A stretch of DNA of 64,000 nt from Acetobacter ascendens (GCF_001766235.1 NZ_CP015164.1:806001-870000), one strand, 5' to 3'. Numbered from the stretch's first letter, positions 25,631 to 38,761 are shown. Made by a program: numbers and translations. The notes: generated by a model from the letters alone, not told the origin.

Positions 25631-26986
25631 TCACATCAAGCCAAGTGCGGCTTTAACCACATCTTCAGGCTGTGGTAGGGCCAGTTTTTCCAGATTGGCG
25701 GCAAATGGCATGGGCACATCCACACCCGTTACACGGGCCGGTGGGGCATCTAGCCAATCAAACGCATGTTCGATTACCTGCATGGCAACTTCTGCGCCAA
25801 TGCCCGCAAATGGCCAGCCTTCTTCCACCGTTACTAGGCGGCTGGTTTTCTTTACACTTTCTACAATTGTATCTGTATCCAGCGGACGCAGACTGCGCAG
25901 GTTGATAACTTCTGCCTCAATCCCCTGCTTGGCCAGTTCGGCGGCAGCGTCCAGCGCTGTGGTGACAGCAATGGAGAACGCAACAATTGTAACATCCGAA
26001 CCAGCGCGTTCGATCTTGGCTTTGCCGATGGGAACAATGAAATCTTCATCAATCGGGCATGGGAATTTGCGCCCGTAAAGAATTTCGTTTTCCAGCACCA
26101 CAACGGGGTTAGGATCACGGATAGCGGCGCGCAGCAGGCCTTTGGCATCTGCAGAAGACCAAGGCACAACCACTTTTAGGCCCGGCACATGGGCATACCA
26201 GCTACCATAACACTGAGAATGCTGAGCACCCACACGGGATGCAGGGCCGTTAGGGCCACGGAACACAATGGGGCACCCCATCTGGCCGCCAGACATATAC
26301 AGCGTTTTGGCTGCGGAGTTGATGATATGGTCAATAGCCTGCATGGAGAAGTTCATGGTCATGAACTCCACCACGGGCTTGAGGCCAGTAAGAGCAGCAC
26401 CCACGGCCATGCCTGTAAAGCCATGTTCGGCAATAGGCATGTCAATTACGCGCTTATCACCAAATTCCTGCAACAGGCCTTGGGAGATTTTGTAAGCACC
26501 CTGATACTGGGCAACTTCTTCACCCATCAGGAACACGTCTGGATCATGCCGCAATTCGGCAGCCAGTGCATCGCGCAGAGCTTCACGCACAGTGATTTCC
26601 TGCGTTTCACCCCAGTCTTTTTCTTCTTCAACAGGGGCAGATACCGGTGCGCTTACAGGAGCAGAGGCTACTGGCTGGGTTACGGGCGCGGCTTCTGCAG
26701 GTGCGACATTTTTAGGTGTGTCGATATTGTCTGGTACTGCCTCACCTTCTTCTACCAGAATGGCAATAGGTGTGTTTACCGCAACACCTTCTGCGCCTTC
26801 TGGTGTGAGAATACGGCCTAGAATACCTTCTTCAATGGCTTCTACTTCCATTGTGGCTTTATCGGTTTCAATCTCGGCCAGAACGTCACCGCTGTTTACG
26901 GCGTCCCCTTCCTTTTTCAGCCAGCGGGCCAGTTTGCCCTCTGTCATGGTAGGAGAAAGGGCGGGCATTAAAATTTCAGTCGCCAT
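25631..26986 (-). CDS. pdhB: Pyruvate dehydrogenase E1 component, beta subunit, with N-terminal lipoyl domain
   Basis: A 451-residue protein. Residues 1-80 are a lipoyl domain with [11 protein letters not shown]; an Ala/Pro/Val linker follows, then the transketolase-like E1-beta body beginning [19 protein letters not shown], with [17 protein letters not shown] and [19 protein letters not shown]. The ATG at 26986 follows GGAGG; the TTG at 26998 is too close to the ribosome site. E1-beta with its own lipoyl domain is known from several alphaproteobacteria. It works with pdhA in thiamine-dependent decarboxylation of pyruvate. Confidence 0.94.
   Translation of the reverse strand: MATEILMPALSPTMTEGKLARWLKKEGDAVNSGDVLAEIETDKATMEVEAIEEGILGRILTPEGAEGVAVNTPIAILVEEGEAVPDNIDTPKNVAPAEAAPVTQPVASAPVSAPVSAPVEEEKDWGETQEITVREALRDALAAELRHDPDVFLMGEEVAQYQGAYKISQGLLQEFGDKRVIDMPIAEHGFTGMAVGAALTGLKPVVEFMTMNFSMQAIDHIINSAAKTLYMSGGQMGCPIVFRGPNGPASRVGAQHSQCYGSWYAHVPGLKVVVPWSSADAKGLLRAAIRDPNPVVVLENEILYGRKFPCPIDEDFIVPIGKAKIERAGSDVTIVAFSIAVTTALDAAAELAKQGIEAEVINLRSLRPLDTDTIVESVKKTSRLVTVEEGWPFAGIGAEVAMQVIEHAFDWLDAPPARVTGVDVPMPFAANLEKLALPQPEDVVKAALGLM
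26709..26986 (-). repeat. 278-bp perfect direct repeat, copy in pdhB
   Basis: Partner of 25342-25619, 1367 bp away in the same orientation. Recombination between the two would remove the E1-beta body and leave a single lipoyl start fused to E2. Confidence 0.93.
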
Positions 26987-26994
26987 GTTTATGC

Positions 26995-28005
26995 TCAAGC
27001 CTCCAGAACAACATCCGTATAAAGTTCGGCCGGATCTGGTTCCGGGCTGGTCTGCGCAAATTCCGCAGAGTCGTTCACGATGCCCTTGATCTCGGTTTCC
27101 ATGGTTTTCAGTTCTGCTTCTGTCACGCCAGAATCCAGCAGGATGTGTTTGACATGTTCAATGGGATCACGCGTTTTGCGGACTTCATCCACCTCATCTC
27201 GCGTGCGGTATTTTGACGGGTCAGACATGGAGTGGCCGCGATAGCGATATGTCATCATTTCCAGTAGGTAAGGTCCCTTCCCTGCGCGGCAATGCTTTAC
27301 GGCTTCTTCGGCTGCGGCATATACGGCAGCAACATCCATGCCATCTACCCGCTTGCCGGGAATGCCCCATGGTTCGCCATTTTTGTACAATTCGTGCGAT
27401 GCAGATGCCCGCTCAATAGCGGTGCCCATCCCGTAACGATTGTTTTCAATAACAAAAATACAGGGAAGTTTGAGCAGAGCAGCCAGGTTGAAACTTTCGT
27501 AAACCTGACCTTGGTTGGCTGCGCCATCACCAAAGTAAGCTACGGAAACTTCATCCGTATCACGGTATTTATTGGCAAACGCCAGCCCGATACCCAGAGA
27601 AACCTGCGCGCCAACAATGCCGTGGCCGCCATAAAAGTTTTTCTCGCGGGAGAACATATGCATGGAACCGCCCTTACCGTGAGAATATCCGGTAGAGCGG
27701 CCCGTAAGTTCGGCCATCACGCCACGAGGAGTCATACCCGCCACCAGCATCTGGCCGTGGTCTCGGTAAGATGTAATCAGCTTATCGCCTTCATGCAGGC
27801 TCATCTGGATACCAACCACCACAGCTTCTTGCCCGATATACAGGTGGCAGAAACCGCCAATCAGGCCCATGCCGTAAAGTTGCCCGGCTTTTTCTTCAAA
27901 GCGGCGGATCAGAAGCATGTCATAGTAGGCTTTAAGAAACTGGTCTCGTGTTAAGGAAGGACCGTTATTTCCTGCCTTGCCGACCTGTTTGGCGTTCGTT
28001 CCCAT
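26995..28005 (-). CDS. pdhA: Pyruvate dehydrogenase E1 component, alpha subunit
   Basis: A 336-residue thiamine-diphosphate enzyme. The TPP-binding motif [20 protein letters not shown] ends in the NN of [11 protein letters not shown]; the phosphorylatable-loop region [15 protein letters not shown] is present. It forms a heterotetramer with PdhB. It is the first gene of the pdhA-pdhB-pdhC-lpdA-lipA-ratA run. The 127-bp gap from moaC upstream should contain its promoter. A variable N-terminal 18 residues precede the conserved body. Confidence 0.95.
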   Translation of the reverse strand: MGTNAKQVGKAGNNGPSLTRDQFLKAYYDMLLIRRFEEKAGQLYGMGLIGGFCHLYIGQEAVVVGIQMSLHEGDKLITSYRDHGQMLVAGMTPRGVMAELTGRSTGYSHGKGGSMHMFSREKNFYGGHGIVGAQVSLGIGLAFANKYRDTDEVSVAYFGDGAANQGQVYESFNLAALLKLPCIFVIENNRYGMGTAIERASASHELYKNGEPWGIPGKRVDGMDVAAVYAAAEEAVKHCRAGKGPYLLEMMTYRYRGHSMSDPSKYRTRDEVDEVRKTRDPIEHVKHILLDSGVTEAELKTMETEIKGIVNDSAEFAQTSPEPDPAELYTDVVLEA

Positions 28006-28132
28006 GCGTGATGAACCTTCTGCGATATGTAAACATTTCGTAATAAATGGTGCGTAACAGCAGCATCCGTTTCCGGGGCTTCAGATGTTTCCTAAAGCTC
28101 CAGTAAAACCGCATGGCGTTTCGCATGATTCA

Positions 28133-28609
28133 TTATGCAGCGTTGTAGTCTCCTGAGCGCCCTCCACTTTTGTGAAGGAGCTTTATATTTTCTATCTGCA
28201 TGCCGCGGTCAACTGCTTTGCACATATCATAAAGTGTAAGGGCCGCGGCAGACACGGCGGTTAACGCTTCCATTTCCACCCCGGTTGCGCCGGTTGTTGT
28301 AACAGTTGCGGTAATCTCGATCCTGTTATCATTTGGCGCTAGATCTACAGTTACACTGCTCAGGCTAAGCGGATGACAGAGCGGGATAATATCTGCTGTT
28401 TTTTTTGCGGCCATAATGCCAGCAATACGGGCCGTTGCCAGAACATCACCTTTTGAGGCTGCGCCTGAAAGGATCATTTCCAGTGTTTGGGGCTGCATAA
28501 TAATAGCCCCGGTGGCAACAGCCTTGCGGTGTGTGGCGGCTTTGGCGGAAACATCCACCATATGCGCATGCCCCGCCGCATCCAGATGTGTGAGTGCTGG
28601 AGAGGGCAC
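28133..28609 (-). CDS. moaC: Cyclic pyranopterin monophosphate synthase
   Basis: A 158-residue protein, the normal MoaC length when started at the GTG at 28609, one base after the trpC stop. Conserved blocks: [46 protein letters not shown] and [20 protein letters not shown] followed by CKAVDRGM. It makes cPMP, the first stable intermediate of molybdenum cofactor. The trpC-moaC junction is common in alphaproteobacteria. Confidence 0.94.
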   Translation of the reverse strand: MPSPALTHLDAAGHAHMVDVSAKAATHRKAVATGAIIMQPQTLEMILSGAASKGDVLATARIAGIMAAKKTADIIPLCHPLSLSSVTVDLAPNDNRIEITATVTTTGATGVEMEALTAVSAAALTLYDMCKAVDRGMQIENIKLLHKSGGRSGDYNAA

Positions 28610-28610
28610 G

Positions 28611-29477
28611 TTAGGCCAGCCCCAGCAGTTTTTTGGCGGCATCGCCCGGATGCGGATCACGCAGAAGGGATTCACCCACCAGAAAGCCGGTTACACCGAT
28701 GCCAGAAAGCTGTACAATATCTTCATGCGTTTTGATGCCGCTTTCAGACACAATAATCCGATCTGGCGGCACTAGCGGAGAAAGTTCCCGCGTGGTGTCC
28801 AAACTGGTCTGAAGCGTTTTAAGGTTGCGGTTATTGATACCGATCAGGAAGGTATCCAACGCAAGGGCACGGTTGAGTTCTTCCTCATCATGCACTTCCA
28901 CCAGCACATCCATGTCCAGCCCTTTGGCGTGGTCAACCAGTTCCAGCGCCATTTCATCGGACAGAATGGACATAATCAGCAGAATGCAATCTGCCCCGAT
29001 CATGCGGCTTTCATAAACCTGCCACGGATCAAGGATAAAATCCTTACGCAGAACTGGAAGGGAGCATGCAGCCCGCGCCTTGCCCAGATCTTCATTATCA
29101 CCATGAAAGCAGGAGCTTTCGGTCAGCACGGAAATGCAGGCAGCACCGGCTTGTTCATATTCTGCGGCAATTTCTGCGGGATCATAGGTCTCGCGCAGAA
29201 TCCCTGCTGAAGGAGAAGCCTTCTTGATTTCTGCAATTAGGCCAACGGCCCGATCAGCAGCCTTTTCCTTCAGCGCCCGACCAAACCCACGTGGAGCCTC
29301 TTTGGTTTCCTGCGCTTTGGCTGTGATTTCCTTAAGGGACATCAGGGTGGAGCGATGTTTAACTTCCAGCTTGGTGCGTGCGCAGATGCGGGAGAGAACA
29401 TCCGGCAGTTCGTCAATCTTGCTGGCAAGAATGTCCGAAGCAGAAGCTGCCGAGGACGCGAGTGGTGTATCGTTCAT
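28611..29477 (-). CDS. trpC: Indole-3-glycerol phosphate synthase
   Basis: A 288-residue TIM-barrel enzyme, with about 20 extra N-terminal residues compared with the usual 260-270. Motifs: [56 protein letters not shown], and [14 protein letters not shown] followed by [12 protein letters not shown]. It is the single-function form, without a TrpF domain; no trpF, trpA or trpB is in the window. It catalyses ring closure to indole-glycerol phosphate. Confidence 0.95.
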   Translation of the reverse strand: MNDTPLASSAASASDILASKIDELPDVLSRICARTKLEVKHRSTLMSLKEITAKAQETKEAPRGFGRALKEKAADRAVGLIAEIKKASPSAGILRETYDPAEIAAEYEQAGAACISVLTESSCFHGDNEDLGKARAACSLPVLRKDFILDPWQVYESRMIGADCILLIMSILSDEMALELVDHAKGLDMDVLVEVHDEEELNRALALDTFLIGINNRNLKTLQTSLDTTRELSPLVPPDRIIVSESGIKTHEDIVQLSGIGVTGFLVGESLLRDPHPGDAAKKLLGLA

Positions 29478-29494
29478 GATTATCCTGTCATGTC

Positions 29495-30607
29495 TCAGGC
29501 GCGCGCATCCGGGTTGGAAGCGCGCAAACCATTTAGCACTGCCAGAGCTGTGCCATCATCCAGTGGGCGTGCAGCTAGAGCCACACTTTCCCGCAAGGCC
29601 TGCGGATCAATGCGTCCGTCCCGCAGGAGCGTTACCCGCCCTGCTACATGGAGTGCGCAGGCGGCGTTCAAAACAACTGTATCACGATATGCCCCTGATA
29701 CGCCATGCAACAAAGCTTCCAGAGCTTGCGCATTATATCGGGCATCTCCTCCCAATATGGCGCTGACGGGAGCATAGGCAAGGCCAGCCATTTCCGGCGT
29801 AATGGAAAATGAGCAGATGGTACCATCTTCCAGCGCCACAACCTGCGTGGGGCCAGCTAGTGTAATTTCATCAATGCCGCCCTGCCCGTCTGATGGCAGA
29901 CCGCACACGGCCCAGACTTTCTGGGAGCCCAGATTTTTGAGCACATTGACCATAGGTTCCAGCCATGCGGGTGAGAACACACCCACAAGCTGCCGTTTAA
30001 CACCTGCTGGGTTTACCAAAGGCCCCATCAGATTAAACAGCGTGCGCACCCCAAGGGCTTTACGCACCGGGGCAGCAAAACGCATGGCGGGGTGATGATG
30101 TGGGGCGGATAAAAAGATGACCTTATGCGCCTGCATCTGCTCCGCCAGAACTTCCGCCCGGGCAGAAAGCGGCACACTTAACGCGGCCAGCACATCAGAA
30201 GCGCCTGATCGAGAAGAAATCGCTCTATTGCCATGCTTGGCAACGGGCACACCCAAGGCACCCAACACAAAAGCCACGGCCGTGGATACATTGAGGGTGC
30301 CGTAATTATCTCCGCCAGTGCCGCATACATCTATTGTATCGGCTGGCATGGCGGGTACGCTGTGCATACGTGCTCGTAAAGCGGTTACGCCGCCAAGCAG
30401 CTCATCCTGTGTTTCACCGCGCACACGTAAGGCCATAAGAAAAGCCGCAATGCGCTCTGGCGCAATCAGGCCATCCATAATCACGCCAAAAGCGGATTCT
30501 GCTTCAGCTGCGCTGAGTATTTGTCCCTCAGCAACACGTGCCAGAATGGAGGAAAAAAACTGTTCACCTGCCTGCTGAGATACAGTTTCCTGCGTGGTAA
30601 CAGACAT
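29495..30607 (-). CDS. trpD: Anthranilate phosphoribosyltransferase
   Basis: A 370-residue protein; the usual length is about 340, the excess being at the N-terminus. The PRPP-binding GTGGD motif is in DVCGTGGDNYGTLNVST, followed by VAKHGNRAISSRSGASDVL and TLFNLMGPLVNPAGVKRQ. It transfers phosphoribose to anthranilate. Its ATG shares one base with the stop of trpG, so the two are translationally close. Confidence 0.95.
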   Translation of the reverse strand: MSVTTQETVSQQAGEQFFSSILARVAEGQILSAAEAESAFGVIMDGLIAPERIAAFLMALRVRGETQDELLGGVTALRARMHSVPAMPADTIDVCGTGGDNYGTLNVSTAVAFVLGALGVPVAKHGNRAISSRSGASDVLAALSVPLSARAEVLAEQMQAHKVIFLSAPHHHPAMRFAAPVRKALGVRTLFNLMGPLVNPAGVKRQLVGVFSPAWLEPMVNVLKNLGSQKVWAVCGLPSDGQGGIDEITLAGPTQVVALEDGTICSFSITPEMAGLAYAPVSAILGGDARYNAQALEALLHGVSGAYRDTVVLNAACALHVAGRVTLLRDGRIDPQALRESVALAARPLDDGTALAVLNGLRASNPDARA

Positions 30608-31203
30608 CAGGCAACGGCCTGTTTTTCTTTCCAGGCAGCAGCGATGGAAAGAAAGTTTTTCATCAGATCGTGGCCGTATTCCGAGGCAATGCTTTCCGGA
30701 TGGAACTGCACGCCTGAGATGGGATACTGCCGGTGGCGCACACCCATAATCACACCGTCTTCTGTCCAGGCCGTAACTTCCAGAGCATCTGGAATGCTGG
30801 CCGGTTCAAGCGTGAGGCTATGGTAGCGCGTGGCATTGAATGGGTTGGGTAACCCCGCAAAAACATCTTGCCCATTATGGAAAACGGGGCTCACCTTGCC
30901 GTGCATGGGCGTAGGAGCACGCACGACTTCTGCGCCAAACACCTGCCCAATAGCCTGATGCCCCAGACATACTCCAAAAACCGGCACCTTACCGGCAGCA
31001 GCAGATATCAGATCACAGCAGATGCCGGCTTCATTGGGGGAGCATGGGCCAGGAGAAAGCACAATGGCATCTGGCTTAAGGTCCAATGCATCTTCTGCGC
31101 TCAGGGTATCATTGCGGCGTACGTCACATTGCACACCCAGTTCACCCAAGTAGTGAACAAGGTTGAAGGTGAAGCTGTCATAATTGTCGATCAGAAGGAT
31201 CAT
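30607..31203 (-). CDS. trpG: Anthranilate synthase component II, glutamine amidotransferase
   Basis: A 198-residue class I amidotransferase. It begins [20 protein letters not shown], with the catalytic Cys in [16 protein letters not shown] and the His-Glu pair in [18 protein letters not shown]. It supplies ammonia to TrpE, and in many bacteria the same protein also serves aminodeoxychorismate synthase. It lies 58 bp downstream of trpE. Confidence 0.94.
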   Translation of the reverse strand: MILLIDNYDSFTFNLVHYLGELGVQCDVRRNDTLSAEDALDLKPDAIVLSPGPCSPNEAGICCDLISAAAGKVPVFGVCLGHQAIGQVFGAEVVRAPTPMHGKVSPVFHNGQDVFAGLPNPFNATRYHSLTLEPASIPDALEVTAWTEDGVIMGVRHRQYPISGVQFHPESIASEYGHDLMKNFLSIAAAWKEKQAVA

Positions 31204-31261
31204 GGCCGAATGATGACCTTATGTGCTGTTGGGGTCAAATAAGAATGAAACAGAAACGACA

Positions 31262-32803
31262 TTAAGAACGCCCTGCCCTTACCTGTTCTAGCGCAGCTTC
31301 TGCTGCGCGGAATACGGCGCGGGCTTTATGGCGTGTTTCTTCATATTCCGTTTCGGGTACACTGTCTGCCACCACGCCACAGCCTGCTTGCACATGCATT
31401 TGCCCGTCTTTTACAACGGCCATACGCAGCCCGATGCATGTATCCATGTTGCCGCCAGCACCAAAATAGCCAATGCACCCGGCATAGGTGGCACGGCGGG
31501 TGCGCTCGACTTCATCAATAATTTCCATGGCGCGGATTTTAGGCGCGCCCGTAAGCGTGCCTGCGGGGAACGCGGCTACAAGAGCATCCAGCGCTTCCAG
31601 ATCCGGTTTGAGTGTGCCCTGCACGTTAGAAGAGATGTGCATGACGTGGCTGAAACGCTCAATGACGAATCGTTCCGTTACTTTCACCGTGCCGGGAATG
31701 CTGACGCGGCCTACATCATTACGGCCAAGGTCTATCAGCATCAGGTGTTCGGCCAGTTCTTTTTGGTCGGCCAGAAGGTCTTTTTCAAGCAGCAGATCTT
31801 CTTCGGCTGTTTTGCCGCGTGGGCGTGTGCCTGCAAGCGGACGTACCGTCATGGTGCCATCCTGCAAACGCACCAGAATTTCGGGCGAGGACCCGACAAG
31901 TGAGAACTCACCAAAATCCAGATGGAACAGGAATGGCGCAGGATTGATACGCCGCAGCGTACGATACAGTGCCAGAGAAGGCAGCGGAAACGGCATAGAA
32001 AAACGCTGGCTAGGCACAACCTGAAAGGCGTCGCCAGCCGCAATATAATCTTGAATACGCTCAACAGCCTGACAGAACTCATCCTTACTGAATGAAGAGC
32101 GCGGTTCGGCTGGTTCTGGCAGATTTTCTGGGGTTTTGGGTAATGGCGGAAGAGCGCCTGCCAAACATTCTCGTGCACGGCGTAGCAGGTCCTGCGCTTT
32201 ATCCCATGCTTGCGCTGCGGTTTCATCTTTTTGTGGGCGAACTGGTGCAGCCAGAATGAGTTCGTCACTTACTGTATCAAACACAGCAAAAAGACCGGGA
32301 CGCATAAGGATAGATTCAGGCAGATTCAGGTCATCCGGTGGGGCATCTGGCAGATGCTCCATCTGGCGCACCATGTCATAGCCCAAATATCCAAACAGAC
32401 CTGCAACCATAGGGGGGACGCCTGCGGGCAGTTCCAAATGTGTGGCATGGATAAGCGCTCGCAGGCTTTCCAGCGGCTTTTCTGTAAGAATACGCGGGGC
32501 AATATCTGGGTTTTCTAGGTTTTCATCCAGTGTGATCTGCCCGTTATGGCAGGTCCATATGATATCTGGCTTGAGGGCGATAACAGAATACCGCCCGCGA
32601 GATGTGCCGCCTTCCACGCTTTCCAGCAGCAGTGTGTTTTTGCCTGTGCCACCATCAAAGCGCGCAAGGCGCAGATAGGCCGAAACTGGCGTAAGCAGAT
32701 CCGCTGCTTCTACAGAGAACACAACAGAAGGCTGACCTTGTGCCCAAGCAGCCTCACATTCCTGGAGAGAGGGTGAAGGCGCAATGCGTGCGGTAATGCT
32801 CAT
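31262..32803 (-). CDS. trpE: Anthranilate synthase component I
   Basis: A 513-residue chorismate-utilising enzyme. The N-terminal tryptophan-binding motif LLLESVEGGTSRGRYSVI indicates feedback inhibition by tryptophan. The catalytic domain shows LVGSSPEILVRL, GTRPRGKT, LIDLGRNDVGRVS, GTLTGAPKIRAMEIIDEVE and RRATYAGCIGYF. It converts chorismate to anthranilate with TrpG. The ATG overlaps the ppiD stop by four bases. No leader peptide or attenuator can sit in that overlap, so regulation must act further upstream or on the enzyme. Confidence 0.96.
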   Translation of the reverse strand: MSITARIAPSPSLQECEAAWAQGQPSVVFSVEAADLLTPVSAYLRLARFDGGTGKNTLLLESVEGGTSRGRYSVIALKPDIIWTCHNGQITLDENLENPDIAPRILTEKPLESLRALIHATHLELPAGVPPMVAGLFGYLGYDMVRQMEHLPDAPPDDLNLPESILMRPGLFAVFDTVSDELILAAPVRPQKDETAAQAWDKAQDLLRRARECLAGALPPLPKTPENLPEPAEPRSSFSKDEFCQAVERIQDYIAAGDAFQVVPSQRFSMPFPLPSLALYRTLRRINPAPFLFHLDFGEFSLVGSSPEILVRLQDGTMTVRPLAGTRPRGKTAEEDLLLEKDLLADQKELAEHLMLIDLGRNDVGRVSIPGTVKVTERFVIERFSHVMHISSNVQGTLKPDLEALDALVAAFPAGTLTGAPKIRAMEIIDEVERTRRATYAGCIGYFGAGGNMDTCIGLRMAVVKDGQMHVQAGCGVVADSVPETEYEETRHKARAVFRAAEAALEQVRAGRS

Positions 32804-34719
32804 GGCGTGGCTTCTCCTCCAAATCCGGTGGCAGACAGTGTGGCCATAACGGCACGTTCGTTAATATGGGGCGGTGTGCGTTTGCTTAAAGCTTCAACAT
32901 AACTGGCAACCAGATCATCACTATCGGCCTGTGCCAGAGAGTCTTTCAGGCGCTGTACGCCATCGGCTGGAGCTGGTGGATTAGGCACGAACAGTTTTGT
33001 GACAACGGCTACCAGGAAGTGGCCATCATCTTCCGCCATAACCGTCTGTCCTGGCTGCATGCGCGGCAGATAATCCATTAGTGCGGCAGGTATGTTTTTG
33101 TTGGGCTTGGCGAAGGAGAATGCCGCATCCCGCGTAATTTGTGCGCCCGGTGCGCTTGTCGTGCCCAGAGCCTGCTTGTTTTTAGCTGCCAGATACAGGC
33201 TTGTTGCCTGCTCATTTGCTGCATGTTTGCGGGCTTCAGCCTGCCATGCGGCCAGAACGTCTGCATGTGCTTGCTCAAAGGTGCGTGGCGCTGCGGGTGT
33301 TGCTGTATCCACTTCCACAGCAAAGCTGCTGTTATCTGGTCCATCAACAAGCGTTGCACGTGCACCGGGTTTTTGCGTGAAAATCTGGTGGATAATGGCT
33401 TCACGCAGCTTGCCAGATGCGGGCAGCGGTGCGGGCTCCTTATCTGCTGTCATGCCCTGCGCATCCAGCGTGCCCGCAGTGGCAACAGCACCTAGGTCTG
33501 CCGGAATAGCCTCCAGCCCCTTACCGGCAAGGGCATCTTGTAGTTTGCGCTTGCGTTCGCCCGCAACAGATGGCGCAACAGCAGCCCGATACTGGGAGAG
33601 GATGTCTTTTTTGGCGTCCTCATACGGCGTGGTGTGCGGGGCTGTTATTTTGGTTACGCGAAAAACAGCCCATCCGCTTTCTGTTTTAAGTGGGCTGCTA
33701 ACCTGTCCTTCTGGAGCCTGAAAAACAGCCTGTCGCAATGTGGCAGAAGGAATGGTGGCTGGGCGCGCATTTGGCATTTCTACAGCAGCCGCATCTTTTG
33801 CGCTGTTCTGGATAGCCTGCCAATTGCCACCTACTTTCCATGCATTGGCAATGGCGGTGGCCTGTGCCTGATCTTGCAGGGTTATGAGCTGAATATCGCG
33901 CGTTTCTGGCACATCGTAGCGAGATTTCTGCTCATCATAAATGCGTTTGATGTCAGCTTCACCCAGAGTGATGCCGTCTGCCACCGTTTGTGGGGAAAGC
34001 ACCACAATTTTGGCATGGCGCAGTTCTGGCGTGCGGAACATCCACGGATGGTTGTTGTAATAGCGCTGCAACACTGCATCATCTGGCACTTTGGGGGTCG
34101 GCTGTGCGTCAAATGGAATGCTCACAAAATCTACCACGCGCGTTTTTGCACCGTAGGTTAGAAAACGCTGAAGCATTGTGTCGGAAACGCTGCCCGCCTG
34201 CGCCAAGGGCTGTAGAATGGTGCGGGTTGTTAGATCATTCCGCACCATGTCCAAAAAGCGTTGCTCGGTTAGCCCGCGGTCACGCAGCTTCTGATTGAAG
34301 CTGGCGCGGTCAAACTGGCCATTGGCTCCTTTAAAATAAGGGAGCGAGAACACTTCATCCCGTACAGCCGAATCAGGCACCACCACTTTTAGTTTCTGTG
34401 CAGTGTTCAGCAGTTCTGCCTGCCCAATCAGGCGGTGCAGAATCTGGTAAGCAACCTGCCGCTGCATGGCCAGAGGAATTTGTGATGGGTCTGTAACCCC
34501 CATCCGGCGCGCAATGGTTGGTAGTTCAGATTGCAGGGCTGTGGCCAGATCATCGGCAGAAACCTGTTGTTGCCCCACTTTGGCAACAACATCGGTTTCA
34601 TCCCCCATATAGCCCATAACATCGCCTATTCCCCAGCCGACAAAGGCCAGAAAAATGACAATTGCAGTCACCCGGCCTAGCCAGGACTCAACAAAAACGC
34701 GACGTAGATAGGAAATCAT
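32800..34719 (-). CDS. PpiD-like membrane-anchored periplasmic peptidyl-prolyl isomerase (SurA_N/parvulin type)
   Basis: A 639-residue protein. A single membrane anchor lies near residues 15-35 (VTAIVIFLAFVGWGIGDVMG), then a SurA_N-like chaperone region with repeated Gln/Leu-rich helices (about 40-230), and a parvulin-type rotamase domain around residues 240-370 (RHAKIVVLSPQ... SGWAVFRVTKI). The C-terminal part is another helical region. PpiD-like proteins help folding of exported proteins at the inner membrane. It heads the trp cluster in the order known from related alphaproteobacteria. Confidence 0.86.
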   Translation of the reverse strand: MISYLRRVFVESWLGRVTAIVIFLAFVGWGIGDVMGYMGDETDVVAKVGQQQVSADDLATALQSELPTIARRMGVTDPSQIPLAMQRQVAYQILHRLIGQAELLNTAQKLKVVVPDSAVRDEVFSLPYFKGANGQFDRASFNQKLRDRGLTEQRFLDMVRNDLTTRTILQPLAQAGSVSDTMLQRFLTYGAKTRVVDFVSIPFDAQPTPKVPDDAVLQRYYNNHPWMFRTPELRHAKIVVLSPQTVADGITLGEADIKRIYDEQKSRYDVPETRDIQLITLQDQAQATAIANAWKVGGNWQAIQNSAKDAAAVEMPNARPATIPSATLRQAVFQAPEGQVSSPLKTESGWAVFRVTKITAPHTTPYEDAKKDILSQYRAAVAPSVAGERKRKLQDALAGKGLEAIPADLGAVATAGTLDAQGMTADKEPAPLPASGKLREAIIHQIFTQKPGARATLVDGPDNSSFAVEVDTATPAAPRTFEQAHADVLAAWQAEARKHAANEQATSLYLAAKNKQALGTTSAPGAQITRDAAFSFAKPNKNIPAALMDYLPRMQPGQTVMAEDDGHFLVAVVTKLFVPNPPAPADGVQRLKDSLAQADSDDLVASYVEALSKRTPPHINERAVMATLSATGFGGEATP

Positions 34720-34965
34720 GACCCGATGGATCCACAGCTATGCTTAAAAAACATCATACCACAAAGGGTATGCACAGGCGCGGCACCATAAGGGTAGCTG
34801 CGGTGCTTGACCAGACATAACCGCGCCTGCACGCCAGACAGGCAAGAATAAGCTGCCTGCTCTCTTGCCCCAAAGGGGGCGTCTATGGTTTAGCCTTCAT
34901 GGAAGAACTATATTATAAAACGCGCGTGCCCGTTGGCATGGCGCGCTACAGGCAAGGAGCAGGGC

Positions 34966-35706
34966 ATGACCAGACAGATTATTGTCGGCAACTGGAAAAT
35001 GAATGGCCTAAGCCGTGATTCGCAGGAACTCGTCAAGGCTATTACCAGCGGCTTGCCCGCCAATAGTGCTGATGTGGTGGTGTGCCCGCCTTTTACCCAG
35101 CTTGGGCTGCTGACAGATATGCTTAAGCCCACCCCAGTAAAGTTGGGTGCGCAGGATTGCCATCAGGAAGTTTCCGGCGCGCATACGGGTGATATTTCGG
35201 CCCCCATGCTGGCTGATCTGGGTGTGTCTTATGTTGTTCTGGGTCATTCAGAACGCCGTCAGGAACACGGTGAGCTGGACGAAACAGTGCGTGAAAAAGC
35301 CATGGCTGCCACCAAAGCCGGGTTAACCCCTATTGTCTGTATTGGTGAAACAGAAGATCAGCGCGAAACTGGTGAGCACTTTGATGCGCTGGGTTGGCAG
35401 ATCAAGGGTTCTCTGCCCGATGGTTTCAACGGTATTTTGGCATATGAGCCTATCTGGGCGATTGGTACAGGCCTTGCTGCCACTACTGATCAGATTGCCG
35501 AAACCATGAAATTCCTGCGTGAAGAATTGGTGCGACAGTTTGGAGAGGCTGGAAAAGTCATCAAAATCCTGTATGGAGGGTCCGTAAACGCCGGGAATGC
35601 GGCCACCATCCTGCCCATTCCTGAAGTGGCGGGTGCGCTTGTTGGCGGTGCCAGCCTTAAGGCGGACGCGTTTCTTTCCATCGTCAGTGCAGCATCTGCT
35701 GCCTGA
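34966..35706 (+). CDS. tpiA: Triosephosphate isomerase
   Basis: A 246-residue TIM barrel. The ATG at 34966 follows AAGGAG and starts MTRQIIVGNWKMNG with the catalytic Lys; the His is in YVVLGHSERRQ and the catalytic Glu in AYEPIWAIGTG. The phosphate-binding end ILYGGSVNAGNA and GALVGGASL are present. It interconverts dihydroxyacetone phosphate and glyceraldehyde 3-phosphate. The 246-bp gap upstream, shared with ppiD, holds A/T-rich promoter-like sequence near 34910 but nothing certain. Confidence 0.96.
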   Translation: MTRQIIVGNWKMNGLSRDSQELVKAITSGLPANSADVVVCPPFTQLGLLTDMLKPTPVKLGAQDCHQEVSGAHTGDISAPMLADLGVSYVVLGHSERRQEHGELDETVREKAMAATKAGLTPIVCIGETEDQRETGEHFDALGWQIKGSLPDGFNGILAYEPIWAIGTGLAATTDQIAETMKFLREELVRQFGEAGKVIKILYGGSVNAGNAATILPIPEVAGALVGGASLKADAFLSIVSAASAA

Positions 35707-35732
35707 TTTGCTGTTCTGATCTGGAATCTGAC

Positions 35733-36077
35733 ATGACCACAGCCCTGCTGATCCTGCATTTCTGTGTGACCATAGCCCTGATTGGCGTTGTGCTAATTCA
35801 GCGGAGTGAAGGCGGTGGCCTTGGAATTGGCAGCAGCCAGGGCATGGGGGCTTTCATGTCCGGCCGTGGAACAGCCAACCTGCTTACGCGCACAACGGCT
35901 GTGCTGGCTGGTGTGTTCATGCTGCTTTCCCTGTTGCTGGCCGTGCTTTACAAAGGCTCTGTTACGGGTGAAGGGCATGATATTCTGGCCCAGCCCCCAG
36001 CAGCCACCACACCCGCACCTGCTGCTCCGGTAACAACGGCTCCGGCTCCGCAGCCAGCTACTCCGGCGCATCCGTAA
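35733..36077 (+). CDS. secG: Preprotein translocase subunit SecG
   Basis: A 114-residue inner-membrane protein with two hydrophobic helices (about residues 2-22 and 52-74) and the conserved loop between them, IQRSEGGGLGIGSSQGMGAF followed by RGTANLLTRTTA. The C-terminal 35 residues are a Pro/Ala/Thr tail, common in alphaproteobacterial SecG. It assists SecYE and SecA in protein export. It lies 26 bp after tpiA. Confidence 0.92.
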   Translation: MTTALLILHFCVTIALIGVVLIQRSEGGGLGIGSSQGMGAFMSGRGTANLLTRTTAVLAGVFMLLSLLLAVLYKGSVTGEGHDILAQPPAATTPAPAAPVTTAPAPQPATPAHP

Positions 36078-36164
36078 AATGCAGGTTTCTCTCTCCTTTC
36101 CGCTATGTGTGAGGAGAGAGCCCTTTTATCCCTTCAGCTCCGCATGTCCTGTGGCATGCGGTAG

Positions 36165-38683
<2,519 letters not shown>

Positions 38684-38711
38684 ACTGTTAGAAGCCAGCC
38701 TTCTTTCCAGC

Positions 38712-38750
38712 AAAAAGCCGCAACCTGATTTTTCAGGCCGCGGCTTTTTT
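38712..38750 (+). terminator. Intrinsic terminator after kdsA
   Basis: AAAAAGCCGC (38712-38721) pairs with GCGGCTTTTT (38740-38749), with an inner CCTGA/TCAGG stem, followed by a T-run. A textbook rho-independent structure closing tpiA-secG-pyrG-kdsA. Confidence 0.9.
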
Positions 38751-38761
38751 GTAGCTTCTTT

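Noticed and set aside
26189-26821. Plus-strand frames over pdhB and pdhC that end in the same protein sequence
   Set aside because: The shared ending only reflects the 278-bp DNA repeat on the other strand; there is no protein-family pattern.
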